Below are positions 26,054 through 34,569 of a stretch of 42,802 nucleotides of DNA, piece by piece. The translations under genes and the position numbers were made by a program. Below the pieces are notes generated by a model, which was not told the origin of the DNA, did not search any database, and saw only the letters and a program-made list of their open reading frames with translations. Origin of the DNA: Mycobacteriales bacterium (lineage in GTDB: Bacteria; Actinomycetota; Actinomycetes; Mycobacteriales; QHCD01); contig DASXJE010000034.1 in NCBI GenBank assembly GCA_036497565.1, positions 1 through 42,802 on the forward strand. Direction: 5' to 3'. How positions within the stretch are numbered: position 1 is the stretch's first letter; each line of letters begins with the position of its first letter.

Positions 26054-26782
26054 CTACCGGACCTCGGCGTCGCGGCGCGTGAGGTCGGCGAACCGGCCCA
26101 CCACCGGCGCCCACACCTCCTGCAGGTCGGGGTGCGTCGTCTCCACCTGGGCGAGGAGCTTCTCCAGGTCGATCCCGTTGTCGGCCAGGTAGCCGGCCTC
26201 CGCCGTCGCCCAACCGCGGACCACATCGGGGGTGGTCTCGATGTGGAACTGCACGCCCCAGGCCCGCTCACCGATGCGGAACGCCTGATTGACGCAGCGC
26301 GGGGACGCCGCGAGCAGCTCCGCTCCCGGCGGCAGCTCGGTCACCGCGTCGTGATGCCACTGCAGCACGTCCGGGGTGAAGGGCAGCGGCCCGAACAGCG
26401 GGTCGGCGACGGCGCCGTCGCGCTTCGCCACCAGCCCCGGGCCGACCTCCGTCTGGTCGCCGGCCGGCCCGACCCGGCCGCCGGTCGCGTCGGCCAGCAG
26501 CTGCGCGCCGAGACATATCGCGAGCACCGGCAGTCCGGTCCCGACCGCTTCCCGCAGCAGGCCCTTGAGCGGGGCCAGCCAGGCGACCGAGTCCTCGTCG
26601 TACGCCGACATCGCGCCGCCGAGCACGACCAGGGCGTCGATGGCGTCCAGGCCGACGGGAAGCGGGTCGCCGGCGTAGGGCCGGACGACCTCGACCGTCA
26701 GGCCGGCGTCGGTGAGCCAGTCGCCGAGCGGTCCGGCCGGGTCGTCGGCGGCGTTCTCGACGACCAGCGCCACCGGCGCCAC
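26054..26782 (-). CDS. Class I glutamine amidotransferase-like protein
   Basis: A 242-residue GATase-1 domain on its own. The catalytic triad is complete: Cys90 in LAICLGAQLLA, His180 and Glu182 in GVQFHIETTPDVV. It would hydrolyse glutamine or a gamma-glutamyl amide. Such stand-alone proteins include gamma-glutamyl-compound hydrolases (PuuD type). Because it lies directly between a GlnA2-like ligase and glnE, hydrolysis of a gamma-glutamylated amine made by the ligase is an attractive but unproven idea. The GTG start at 26782 shares one base with the TAG of the upstream gene, and the stop is 4 bp before glnE, so all three are one operon. Confidence 0.82.
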   Translation of the reverse strand: MAPVALVVENAADDPAGPLGDWLTDAGLTVEVVRPYAGDPLPVGLDAIDALVVLGGAMSAYDEDSVAWLAPLKGLLREAVGTGLPVLAICLGAQLLADATGGRVGPAGDQTEVGPGLVAKRDGAVADPLFGPLPFTPDVLQWHHDAVTELPPGAELLAASPRCVNQAFRIGERAWGVQFHIETTPDVVRGWATAEAGYLADNGIDLEKLLAQVETTHPDLQEVWAPVVGRFADLTRRDAEVR

Positions 26783-28140
26783 TACAGGACCCGCAGGTAG
26801 CGCTCGATCTCGTACGGCGTCACCTGCACGCGGTAGTCCTCCCACTCCGCGCGCTTGTTGCGCAGGAAGTAGTCGAAGACGTGCTCGCCGAGCGTCTCGG
26901 CGACCAGCTCGGAGGTCTCCATGGTCCGCAGCGCATCCGAGAGGTTGTGCGGCAGGTCGTCGTAGCCCATCGCTGCCCGCTCGACGTCGGTGAGCGCCCA
27001 GACGTCGTCCTCGGCGCCGGCCGGCAGCTCGTACTGGCCCTCGATCCCGGCCAGGCCGGCGCTCAACAGCAGCGCGTAGGCCAGGTAGGGGTTGCACGCC
27101 GAGTCCAGCGACCGCACCTCGATCCGGGTCGAGTTGGCCTTCCCGGGCTTGTACATCGGCACCCGCACGAGCGCCGATCGGTTGAGGTGACCCCAGCAGA
27201 CGTACGCCGGCGCCTCGGCCAGCTGGTGCGGCAGCGGCTCCCCGAACAGTCGCTTGTAGGAGTTGACCCACTGGTTGGTGACGGCCGCGATCTCGCGGGA
27301 GTGCCGGAGGAGGCCGGCGATGAACGAGCGGGCCGTCTTGGAGAGGTTCAGCTCGTCGGACGGGTCGTGGAAGGCGTTGCGGTCGCCCTCGAACAGCGAG
27401 AGGTGGGTGTGCATCCCCGAACCCGGCTGGTTGGTGAAGGGCTTGGGCATGAAGGTGGCGTGCACGTTCTGGGAGAGCGCCACCTCCTTGACCACATGCC
27501 GGAAGGTCATGATGTTGTCCGACGTGGACAGCGCGTCGGCGTAACGCAGGTCGATCTCCTGCTGGCCGGGAGCGCACTCGTGATGGCTGAACTCCACCGA
27601 GATGCCCATCGCCTCCAACGCCGAGACCGCGACCCGGCGGAAGTCGTGGGCGACGTCGTGCGTGGTCAGGTCGAAGTAGCCGCCGACGTCGACCGGCTCG
27701 GGCGGTGCGCCGTGTTCGGGGCGGCTCTTGAGCAGGAAGAACTCGATCTCGGGGTGGGTGTAGAAGGTGAACCCCATGTCGCTGGCCTTGGCCAGGGCCC
27801 GGCGCAAGACGTGGCGGGGATCGGCCCACGACGGCGTCCCGTCCGGCATCGTGATGTCACAGAACATCCGGGCCGCGTCGCCGGTGTCGTCGTGCTGCCA
27901 CGGCATGATCTGGAAGGTGGCCGGGTCGGGCTTGGCGATCATGTCGCTCTCGTAGACCCGGGCGAACCCCTCGATCGCCGACCCGTCGAACCCGATTCCC
28001 TCGGCGAACGCCCCCTCCAGCTCGGCCGGCGCGACCGCGACCGACTTGAGGAAGCCGAGCACGTCGGTGAACCACAGGCGGACGAAGCGGATATCCCGCT
28101 CCTCTAGCGTCCGCAGCACAAACTCCCGCTGCCTGTCCAC
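26782..28140 (-). CDS. Glutamine synthetase-like enzyme, GlnA2 type
   Basis: A 452-residue GS I-alpha/GlnA2-type ligase (Rv2222c-like). It has the GS catalytic features: FDGSAIEGF, the metal-ligand segment YTHPEIEFFLL, the loop HHECAPGQQEIDLRY, GSGMHTHLS and NRSALVRVP. The adenylylation tyrosine segment of GlnA1 is absent: the equivalent region reads DDVWALTDVERAAMG, so GlnE should not modify it. In Streptomyces, related GlnA2/GlnA3 proteins act as gamma-glutamylpolyamine synthetases, so true glutamine synthesis is not assured. GTG 28140 is preceded by GGGGGAG. A half GlnR-like element lies at 28190-28205 on the same strand. It is the first gene of the unit with the amidotransferase and glnE. 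Confidence 0.9.
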   Translation of the reverse strand: MDRQREFVLRTLEERDIRFVRLWFTDVLGFLKSVAVAPAELEGAFAEGIGFDGSAIEGFARVYESDMIAKPDPATFQIMPWQHDDTGDAARMFCDITMPDGTPSWADPRHVLRRALAKASDMGFTFYTHPEIEFFLLKSRPEHGAPPEPVDVGGYFDLTTHDVAHDFRRVAVSALEAMGISVEFSHHECAPGQQEIDLRYADALSTSDNIMTFRHVVKEVALSQNVHATFMPKPFTNQPGSGMHTHLSLFEGDRNAFHDPSDELNLSKTARSFIAGLLRHSREIAAVTNQWVNSYKRLFGEPLPHQLAEAPAYVCWGHLNRSALVRVPMYKPGKANSTRIEVRSLDSACNPYLAYALLLSAGLAGIEGQYELPAGAEDDVWALTDVERAAMGYDDLPHNLSDALRTMETSELVAETLGEHVFDYFLRNKRAEWEDYRVQVTPYEIERYLRVL

Positions 28141-28221
28141 AGGTCTCCCCCTCGCTCGGCGTACCTCCGACCTCAGTGTGCCGGTCGAGGTTTCCGCCGG
28201 GTACCCGACCCCGCGGGCGGG

Positions 28222-29460
28222 TTACTGGTGGAGGGCGCTGCCGGCGGCCCAGGCCTTCCAGCTGTCGTTCCAGGCGCCGTAACCGTCGTCGACCGGGAGC
28301 TGCGGCGAGCCGCCCACGATGTTCACGATGTCCCCGGAGCCGAAGTGGTCGTAGAACCACTTCCCGTTGGCCATCGACAGGTTGACGCAGCCGTGGGTGA
28401 CGTTGGCGTAGCCCTGGACGTCGTCGGTGCCGTCGTTGACGTGGACGAACTCGCCGTCGTCGGAGATCCGCACCGCCCAGTACGCCGGGAAGTTCGCGTA
28501 GCCGCCCGGAGCGTTGGCCGGCAGGCCCCAGCTCGCCGAGTTCATGTAGTAGACGGGGTACTTGAACTCGACCACGTGCGGCCCGTTGTGGGTGGGCAGT
28601 TCCGGGCGCCCGAAGCTGGTCGGCAGGGTCCGGACCTTCTTGCCGTTGTGGTAGATCGTCAGCGTGTATTTGCTGACATCGCCGATGGCGGTCCAGTTGT
28701 CGTGGATCTTGAAGGAGACGTGCCGACTCTCCTGGCCATAGATGTTGTTGCCGACGTTGACGCCGTAGAGGTTGACGTCGACGTGGACCTTCGTGCCGAC
28801 CTTCCAGTAGACCTTCGGCCGCCATTGCACGTCCTGGTCGGTCATCCAGTGCCACGCCCCGACCTGCGCGGGGTCACTGGTCACCTTGAGGTGCCGCTGG
28901 ACGCCGGCCTTGTCGGCGATGTTCTCGTCGAAGCGCACGTCGATCGGCTGCCCGATGCCGACCGAACCGGTCGAGGCCGCCGGGAAGACGGTCGGATCGG
29001 TGAGGGTGGCCGGGGTCACGGTCTTGAACGAGCTCTTCGTGGTCAGTTCCTTGCCTGCGGCGTTGGCGCCGACCGCCGTCAGCGCGTAGGACTTCGCGTA
29101 GCCCAGGCTCACCGCGGAGACCCAGCTGCGGTGGTCGGCCGACAAGGTCCCGGCGATCTGCTTGCCCGTGGCATTGGTCATGACCACCGAGGCGAGCGTG
29201 CCGTGGCTGGCCCGCACCGTGACCGGCTTGGCGACGTCGACGTCCCGAGTGCCGGTCACCGGATTGACAGCGAGGGCGACGGGGGGCGGCGGTGCCGGCG
29301 GGGCGGCCTTCGCCTTGTGGGCCGCGGCGCCACCTGCTCCCGACGCCGTGTGACTACTGCCGGTCGTCGACGTACATCCGGCCACCAGTGCCAGAACGGC
29401 CATGCCGCCGACGACAGCCGCCTTGTTGAGCGCACCAGAGCTGCGCATCCCACCCCACAT
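28222..29460 (-). CDS. L,D-transpeptidase lipoprotein (YkuD domain with Ig-like domains)
   Basis: A 412-residue peptidoglycan cross-linking enzyme acting outside the membrane. The N-terminus is a lipoprotein signal ending LVAGC (Cys29). An Ala/Pro-rich linker is followed by two Ig-like domains (about 60-150 and 150-252, as in mycobacterial Ldt proteins) and the YkuD catalytic domain (about 255-390) with His340 and the motif HGCVNLS, Cys358 being the nucleophile. It makes 3-3 links between meso-diaminopimelate residues and is the target class of carbapenems. ATG 29460 is chosen because GGAGGG lies six bases upstream. It is divergent from nadE. Confidence 0.92.
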   Translation of the reverse strand: MWGGMRSSGALNKAAVVGGMAVLALVAGCTSTTGSSHTASGAGGAAAHKAKAAPPAPPPPVALAVNPVTGTRDVDVAKPVTVRASHGTLASVVMTNATGKQIAGTLSADHRSWVSAVSLGYAKSYALTAVGANAAGKELTTKSSFKTVTPATLTDPTVFPAASTGSVGIGQPIDVRFDENIADKAGVQRHLKVTSDPAQVGAWHWMTDQDVQWRPKVYWKVGTKVHVDVNLYGVNVGNNIYGQESRHVSFKIHDNWTAIGDVSKYTLTIYHNGKKVRTLPTSFGRPELPTHNGPHVVEFKYPVYYMNSASWGLPANAPGGYANFPAYWAVRISDDGEFVHVNDGTDDVQGYANVTHGCVNLSMANGKWFYDHFGSGDIVNIVGGSPQLPVDDGYGAWNDSWKAWAAGSALHQ

Positions 29461-29665
29461 GAGCTGCCCTCCGTACCATCCGCCCCAGCGGACAAGGAAC
29501 TGCGATCACAGTCTGACACCAGGTAGACGCATTCGACCCGAATATCGTGCGTGATGGGTACTAGGAATGTTGTAACAGTCTGGCAACGGCCGTCGCTTGG
29601 AAGGCATTTCAGCGCATTTGAGGTCTGGCTGGAGCAGCATTCGGCGGCCGCGCGAGAATGGAAAC

Positions 29666-31393
29666 ATGCCGCAGTTGCGCCTCGCGCTCGCCCAGATAGA
29701 TGTCACCGTCGGTGATCTCACCGCCAATTCCGCCGCGGTCCTCTCGTGGTCCAGGGCGGCCGCCGCCCGCGGAGCCCACCTGGTGGTTTTCCCCGAAATG
29801 GCGCTCACCGGCTATCCCCCGGAGGATCTGGTACTGCGCGACTCATTCCGCGCGGGCAGCACCGACGCGCTCGAGCAGCTGGCCCACACCCTGGCCGACG
29901 AAGGGCTCGGCGACCTGGCCGTGGTGGTCGGTTACCTCGACGCCGACGGCGGCCCGCGCAACGCCGCCGCCATGCTGCACGGCGGGCGGGTCGTCGCCCG
30001 CTACTTCAAGCACCATCTGCCCAACTACGGCGTCTTCGACGAAGCCCGGTACTTCCGTCGTGGTGACACCTTCACCGTCGTCCGGCTGTGCGGCATCGAC
30101 GTCGCGCTGACGATCTGCGAGGACCTGTGGCAGGACGGCGGACCGTTCGCTGTCGCCGCCCGCGCCGAGGTCGGCCTGGTCCTGTCGATCAACGGCTCGC
30201 CGTACGAGCGCAACAAGGACGACGAGCGGCTCGACCTGGCCGCCCGCCGGGCCCGGGAGGCCGGCACGGCGCTGGCCTACGTCAACATGGTCGGTGGGCA
30301 GGACGAGCTCGTCTACGACGGCGACTCGATGGTCGTCGACGCGGCGGGCCGGGTGATCGCGCGGGCCCCACAGTTCGTCGAGACGCTCTTCGTCGTCGAC
30401 CTCGATCTCCCGGGCCGGCGCGGCACCGTCACCGGCCCGACGCTGGGGATGACCGTCGAACGCCACCTGGTGTCCGACGCGGCGGTGCCGGCGTACGACC
30501 CGCTACCCCCGACGGTCGCCGAGCCGCTCAGCGAGGAGGCGGAGATCTACGCCGCGCTGGTCGCCGGCACCCGGGACTACGTCGACAAGAACGGCTTCGA
30601 GCGCGTCTACATCGCGCTCTCCGGCGGCATCGACTCGGCACTCACCACCACGATCGCGGTCGACGCGCTCGGCGCCGACCGGGTGCATGCGGTGGCGATG
30701 CCGTCGCGCTGGTCCACCGAGCACTCCCTCGGTGACGCCGAGGAGCTCGTCCGGCGCCAGGGGGTGCACTACCAGGTGGTGCCGATCGCCGAACCGGTCG
30801 ACGCCGTCGAGAAGCACATCGAATTGCACGGGCTGGCCGCGGAGAACCTGCAGGCCAGGATCCGCGGGGTGATCGTGATGGGGCTGTCCAACGAGCACCC
30901 GCCGTCGATAGTGCTGACCACCGGCAATAAGAGCGAATTGGCCACCGGCTATTCGACCCTCTACGGCGACTCCGCCGGGGGTTTCGCGCCGATCAAGGAC
31001 GTCCCCAAGACCGTGGTGTGGGCGCTGTCCCGCTGGCGCAACGCCGAGGCCGACAAAAACGGTGAGACGCCGCCGATTCCGGAGAACTCGATCACCAAGC
31101 CGCCGAGCGCGGAATTGCGGCCCGGACAGCTCGACACCGACTCGCTGCCCGACTACGGGGTGCTCGACGCGATCCTGGTCGGCTACGTCGACGAGGACCG
31201 CAGCAGCGCCGACCTGGTGGCCGACGGGCACGACCCGCAGATCGTCGAGCGGGTGATCGGGCTGGTCGACCGGGCCGAGTACAAGCGCCGGCAATACCCG
31301 CCAGGACCGAAGATTTCGGTCAAAGCGTTCGGGCGTGACCGACGTCTCCCGATCACCAGCCGGTGGAAGGAGACGGCACCGCCCCCGGAGTGA
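29666..31393 (+). CDS. nadE: Glutamine-dependent NAD synthetase NadE
   Basis: A 575-residue two-domain enzyme that makes NAD from deamido-NAD and glutamine. The N-terminal nitrilase-fold glutaminase has the Glu44-Lys115-Cys151 triad ([34 protein letters not shown]). The C-terminal ATP-pyrophosphatase domain has the SGGIDS loop (319-324) and [21 protein letters not shown] 29666 ([10 protein letters not shown]) is the family start; the frame to 29597 adds unrelated sequence. panB follows after 56 bp on the same strand, so the two cofactor genes may be co-transcribed. Confidence 0.96.
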   Translation: MPQLRLALAQIDVTVGDLTANSAAVLSWSRAAAARGAHLVVFPEMALTGYPPEDLVLRDSFRAGSTDALEQLAHTLADEGLGDLAVVVGYLDADGGPRNAAAMLHGGRVVARYFKHHLPNYGVFDEARYFRRGDTFTVVRLCGIDVALTICEDLWQDGGPFAVAARAEVGLVLSINGSPYERNKDDERLDLAARRAREAGTALAYVNMVGGQDELVYDGDSMVVDAAGRVIARAPQFVETLFVVDLDLPGRRGTVTGPTLGMTVERHLVSDAAVPAYDPLPPTVAEPLSEEAEIYAALVAGTRDYVDKNGFERVYIALSGGIDSALTTTIAVDALGADRVHAVAMPSRWSTEHSLGDAEELVRRQGVHYQVVPIAEPVDAVEKHIELHGLAAENLQARIRGVIVMGLSNEHPPSIVLTTGNKSELATGYSTLYGDSAGGFAPIKDVPKTVVWALSRWRNAEADKNGETPPIPENSITKPPSAELRPGQLDTDSLPDYGVLDAILVGYVDEDRSSADLVADGHDPQIVERVIGLVDRAEYKRRQYPPGPKISVKAFGRDRRLPITSRWKETAPPPE

Positions 31394-31449
31394 CACCATC
31401 GGGGCAGGACCCGGGGACCGGAAACGGCCTCGAGGAAGGACGGCGCGAC

Positions 31450-32301
31450 ATGGGACATGACACCCCGGCCGGCGCGGAGCCCACGCTCTACGGCGGACCA
31501 CCCACCCGGCGGGTGCGGATACCGCACCTGATCGATGCGAAGAACCGCGGCGAGCGGTGGGGAATGCTCACCGCCTACGACCAGTACTCGGCGGAGATCT
31601 TCGACGAGGCCGGCATCCCCGTGCTGCTGGTCGGCGACTCGGCGGCGAACAACGTCTATGCCTATCCGTCCACCCTGCCGGTGACCGTCGACGAGCTGAT
31701 GCCGCTCGTCCGGGCCGTCGTACGGTCGACGCGCCGCGCACTCGTCGTCGCCGACCTGCCGTTCGGTTCCTACCAGGCCGGGGCGACGCAGGCGCTGGAG
31801 ACCGCGGTCCGCTTCATGAAGGACGGCGGTGCGCAGGCGGTGAAACTCGAAGGCGGACAACGTGTGGTTCCGCAGGTCGAGGCCCTCGTCGGGGCCGGCA
31901 TCCCCGTGATGGCCCACATCGGCTTCACGCCGCAAAGCGAACACGAGCTGGGCGGCTACCGCGTCCAGGGTCGCGGCGAATCCGGCGACGAGTTGGTCGC
32001 CGATGCGCAGGCGCTGGAGCGAGCGGGTGCGTTCGCGGTGGTGCTGGAGATGGTGCCGGCGCTGGTCGCCAAGCGGATCACCGGCGAGCTGTCGGTCCCG
32101 ACCATCGGCATCGGTGCGGGGCCCGACTGCGACGCCCAGGTGCTGGTCTGGCAGGACATGGCGGGCCTGCGCGGCGGAAAGGTGCCGCGGTTCGTCAAGC
32201 AGTTCGCCGACCTGCGCACCTCGCTACGGGACGCCGCCACGGCGTACGCCGAAGAGGTTCGGGACGGCAGCTTCCCGAACAGCGACCAGAGCTTCCACTA
32301 A
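31450..32301 (+). CDS. panB: 3-methyl-2-oxobutanoate hydroxymethyltransferase PanB
   Basis: A 283-residue enzyme, the first of pantothenate synthesis: it transfers a hydroxymethyl group from 5,10-methylene-tetrahydrofolate to ketoisovalerate. Motifs: [25 protein letters not shown] (magnesium-binding Asp), [15 protein letters not shown] and [12 protein letters not shown] with the catalytic Glu, and TIGIGAG. ATG 31450 has GGAAGG about ten bases upstream. folD, at the right end of the window, makes part of the same one-carbon pool. Confidence 0.95.
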   Translation: MGHDTPAGAEPTLYGGPPTRRVRIPHLIDAKNRGERWGMLTAYDQYSAEIFDEAGIPVLLVGDSAANNVYAYPSTLPVTVDELMPLVRAVVRSTRRALVVADLPFGSYQAGATQALETAVRFMKDGGAQAVKLEGGQRVVPQVEALVGAGIPVMAHIGFTPQSEHELGGYRVQGRGESGDELVADAQALERAGAFAVVLEMVPALVAKRITGELSVPTIGIGAGPDCDAQVLVWQDMAGLRGGKVPRFVKQFADLRTSLRDAATAYAEEVRDGSFPNSDQSFH

Positions 32302-32332
32302 CCCTGCGCCAGGCGCCCCTCGACGCCCGCGG

Positions 32333-32392
32333 CATCATCGGACGCTGTACTCGCATTTGCCGACCGAATCGGCGAGTAGAGCGTCCGATGAT
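32333..32392. repeat. Palindromic repeat, family 2, copy D (inverted)
   Basis: Arms 32334-32354 and 32372-32392 pair at 20 of 21 positions around a 17-nt centre. The sequence (ATCGGACGCTGTACTCGC) is the reverse complement of the right arms of repeats A-C near 10.7 kb, so this copy is inverted and more than 21 kb away. It is the best-preserved copy and lies just after panB. Confidence 0.85.
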
Positions 32393-32431
32393 CACCGCAC
32401 CCAGTACCCGGGTGCCGTGCGGCCGGCTCCA

Positions 32432-32640
32432 CCGGATCGCTGTGCCCTCGCTCCGCTCAGCGACGCAAAGGCACAGTTCCGCTCGACCGGATCGCTGTGC
32501 CCTTGCTCCGCTCAGCGACGCAAAGGCACAGTTCCGCTCAACCGGATCGCGGTGCCCTCGCTCCGCTCAGCGACGCAAAGGCACAGTTCCGCTCAACCGG
32601 ATCGCTGTGCCCTTGCTCCGCTCAGCGACGCAAGGGCACA
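32432..32640. repeat. 55-bp tandem repeat, 3.8 units
   Basis: Units begin at 32432, 32487, 32542 and 32597 with CCGGATCGCTGTGCCC; spacing is exactly 55 bp and the last unit is partial. Units differ at only a few bases, so duplication is recent. Each unit holds an imperfect stem, CTGTGCCCTTGC against GCAAGGGCACAG, perfect over 12 bp in the last unit. The array fills most of 32302-32684, between convergent panB and the F420 reductase gene. A terminator function for the stem is plausible, but four stems are more than needed. Confidence 0.9.
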
Positions 32641-32684
32641 GGGGATGAGAGACGGGGGTGGGCTCCGGTGGAGGGGCGTCGCTC

Positions 32685-33377
32685 TTACCGGTCGATGTCG
32701 GTGATCCGGATCCCGGCGTGGGCCTTGTAACGCCGGTTGATCGCGATGAGGTTGGCGGTGAACGCCTCGACCTGGCCGGCGTTCCTGAGCCGACCGGCAT
32801 AGACACCATGCAGACCGGGGACGAGATCGGCCAGCGCCCGGACCGTGTCGGTCGCCGCACGGTCCTCGCCGAGGACCAGGACGTCGCACTCCACCCTGGG
32901 TACGTCGGGGTCCGCCAGCAGGACGGCGCTCACGTGGTGGAACGCGGCGACGACGCGACTGTCCGGCAGGAGCGCGGCCGCCTGCTGCGCGGCACTCCCC
33001 TCGGGTACGTCGAGCGGATACGGCCCGCGCTCGTCGAAGCCGATCGGGTTGACGCAGTCGACCACGATCTTGCCGGCGAGAGACGGGCGCAGCGCCTCGA
33101 TCGTCGCCGCGTGACCGTCCCACGGCACGGCCACCACGACGAGATCGGCGTGTGCCGCGACGCCGGCGTTGTCCTCGCCGCGGGCGGGGCGTGCCGCACC
33201 GGACGGAAGGGACCGGTTCACCTCGTCCGCGGCCGTGGCCGCCCGGCTCTCGTCCCGCGAGCCGATCAGCACCTGCAGCCCGCACAAAGCGAACCGCAGG
33301 GCCAACCCTCGGCCCTGCGGTCCGGTGCCTCCGAGCACACCGATCGCGAGATCGGCTACGCCGTGGTTGTCGTCCAT
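32685..33377 (-). CDS. NADPH:F420 oxidoreductase-like protein (NpdG family)
   Basis: A 230-residue Rossmann-fold enzyme that would pass hydride between NADPH and coenzyme F420. The nucleotide-binding loop is GGTGPQG (16-22), followed by the basic residues of an NADP site (GSRDESRA). Further family text: VVVAVPWDG, KIVVDCVNPIGF and AFHHVSAVLL. The length is close to archaeal and actinobacterial members. The start ATG 33377 has no clear ribosome binding site; a perfect hairpin lies seven bases upstream. Its presence implies that the organism makes F420. Confidence 0.88.
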   Translation of the reverse strand: MDDNHGVADLAIGVLGGTGPQGRGLALRFALCGLQVLIGSRDESRAATAADEVNRSLPSGAARPARGEDNAGVAAHADLVVVAVPWDGHAATIEALRPSLAGKIVVDCVNPIGFDERGPYPLDVPEGSAAQQAAALLPDSRVVAAFHHVSAVLLADPDVPRVECDVLVLGEDRAATDTVRALADLVPGLHGVYAGRLRNAGQVEAFTANLIAINRRYKAHAGIRITDIDR

Positions 33378-33383
33378 GGCGTC

Positions 33384-33413
33384 ATCTTCGCAGGAGGCAT
33401 CAGCTGCGAAGAT
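33384..33413 (-). terminator. Perfect 10-bp hairpin between the H1-like gene and the F420 reductase gene
   Basis: Arms 33384-33393 and 33404-33413 (ATCTTCGCAG and its complement) with a ten-base loop. It fills the 42-bp gap between two minus-strand genes. It could end the H1-like transcript or, as a 30-bp inverted repeat next to a start, be an operator or a translational control element. No T-run follows, so the choice is open. Confidence 0.5.
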
Positions 33414-33419
33414 TGCGGT

Positions 33420-34076
33420 TCAGCGGGTGGTACGACGACCGCTCGTCTTGCGGGCGGGCGACCTGCGGGTGATGGTCTTGCGGGCACCGCTCACCTTGCG
33501 GGCCGTCGTCTTGCGGGCGCCACTCACCTTGCGGGCGGTTGCCTTGCGGGCACCGCCCACCTTGCGGGCCGTCGCCTTACGGGCCCCGGTCGTCTTGCGC
33601 GCCGTCGTCTTGCGGGCGCCGGTGGTCTTGCGAGCAGGACTCTTGCGCGCGGTGGTCTTGCGCGCCGTCGTCTTGCGGGCGGTCGACTTGCGCGCAGGAG
33701 CCTTGCGGGCGGTGGTCTTCTTCGCCGCGCTCTTACGCGCCGCCGGCGTGCGCTTGGCAGCCTTGCGGGCACCGGTGGTCTTGCGGGCCGTGGTCTTACG
33801 GGCCGTGGTCTTGCGCGCACCGGTCGTCTTGCGGGCAGGTGCCTTGCGGGCAGCTGTCTTACGAGCGGTGGTCTTGCGGGCACCGGTGGTCTTGCGGGCG
33901 CCGGTGGCCTTGCGGGTGGTCGTCCGCTTCGCCGCCGGCGACTTGCGCGCGGTGGTCTTCTTGGCTGCGGATGACTTCCTCGCCGTGGTGGCCCGACGGG
34001 TGGTCGGGCTCTTCTTCGCCGCGGAGGTCCTACGCACGGACTTCGCGGCCCTACTGGTCGTGGCCCTTGTCGGCAT
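33420..34076 (-). CDS. Histone H1-like, Lys/Arg-rich repetitive protein
   Basis: A 218-residue protein built almost wholly of short repeats such as TTARK, TTGARK, APARK and VSGARK. It uses only ten amino acids (A, K, R, T, S, P, G, V, I and the initial M), with no acidic, aromatic, cysteine or leucine residue, so it is extremely basic and disordered. The repeats resemble the C-terminal tails of histone H1 and of mycobacterial HupB, but no HU domain is encoded. A role in DNA or RNA binding and nucleoid compaction is the natural inference. A perfect AAGGAGG six bases before ATG 34076 argues for strong translation. Confidence 0.85.
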   Translation of the reverse strand: MPTRATTSRAAKSVRRTSAAKKSPTTRRATTARKSSAAKKTTARKSPAAKRTTTRKATGARKTTGARKTTARKTAARKAPARKTTGARKTTARKTTARKTTGARKAAKRTPAARKSAAKKTTARKAPARKSTARKTTARKTTARKSPARKTTGARKTTARKTTGARKATARKVGGARKATARKVSGARKTTARKVSGARKTITRRSPARKTSGRRTTR

Positions 34077-34165
34077 GTCTGCCTCCTTGACAACAGCGGT
34101 TGTAGATCACTGAAGAGTGCGAGCCCTATACCGTCAACCCGCCACGCCGCGCAAGTACCGAGAAC

Positions 34166-34348
34166 TTAGCCGCCGCTGTTCCATGCTTCATCCTCGGCAT
34201 CCCACTTCTCATTGCGTTCGCGCACAATTTCCAGCGCACGCGCGGCCTCATCCGGAGAACTGAATGGCCCGAGTCGATCGGCATTGGAGCACCCGTCGTC
34301 TTCCTCGACGACGTTGTGCTTCAAGCACCACCACCAACCCCGTTCCAC
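34166..34348 (-). CDS. Conserved small actinobacterial protein (60 residues)
   Basis: A 60-residue protein with the pattern WWWCLKHNVVE, two cysteines, DRLGPFSSPDEAARALE, and an acidic end (NEKWDAEDEAWN). Similar small proteins occur across actinobacteria; the middle resembles a short SPOR-like unit. Function is unknown. It starts with GTG 34348, and GGGAGG lies six bases upstream. It is divergent from otsA; the 221-bp gap between them shows two copies of CGAATGTTG and the otsA promoter. Confidence 0.75.
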   Translation of the reverse strand: MERGWWWCLKHNVVEEDDGCSNADRLGPFSSPDEAARALEIVRERNEKWDAEDEAWNSGG

Positions 34349-34556
34349 TCCAAACCTCCCCGTTACCCCGAATGTTGACAGTCAGAGTGCCACGAATGTT
34401 GCTCCGTGTCGCGTAAATGCCAGCAAGAACTAAATAGTGCCAGAGCGGCGATGTGCGTCGACGACGAGTCGCAGTAGTCGTCGAATAGCGGACCTGTGTT
34501 GATGACGAAGCGCAATTATCCAGTAGGGGCAGGCAATCCCGCCTTCACGCACCCGA

Positions 34557-34562
34557 TAGCCT
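34557..34562 (+). promoter_or_regulatory. Candidate -10 element for a leaderless otsA transcript
   Basis: TAGCCT ends seven bases before ATG 34570, and no Shine-Dalgarno sequence precedes the start. Confidence 0.55.
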
Positions 34563-34569
34563 CTTAGGT

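Noticed and set aside
23779-26082. Long plus-strand reading frame (767 codons) opposite glnE
   Set aside because: It is a high-GC shadow of glnE; its translation is low-complexity (Arg, Gly, Gln, Val rich) and has no family features.
26054-27829. Single 591-codon gene made of amidotransferase plus N-terminal extension
   Set aside because: The first 350 codons are a shadow of the GlnA2-like gene in another frame. The amidotransferase has its own GTG at 26782.
29461-29665. Riboswitch or CRP-like site before the L,D-transpeptidase gene
   Set aside because: A TGTGATCGCA stretch was noticed, but the second half-site and any conserved riboswitch core are missing.
32432-32640. CRISPR array from four regularly spaced units
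   Set aside because: The whole 55-bp unit is repeated, so there are no unique spacers; it is a plain tandem repeat.
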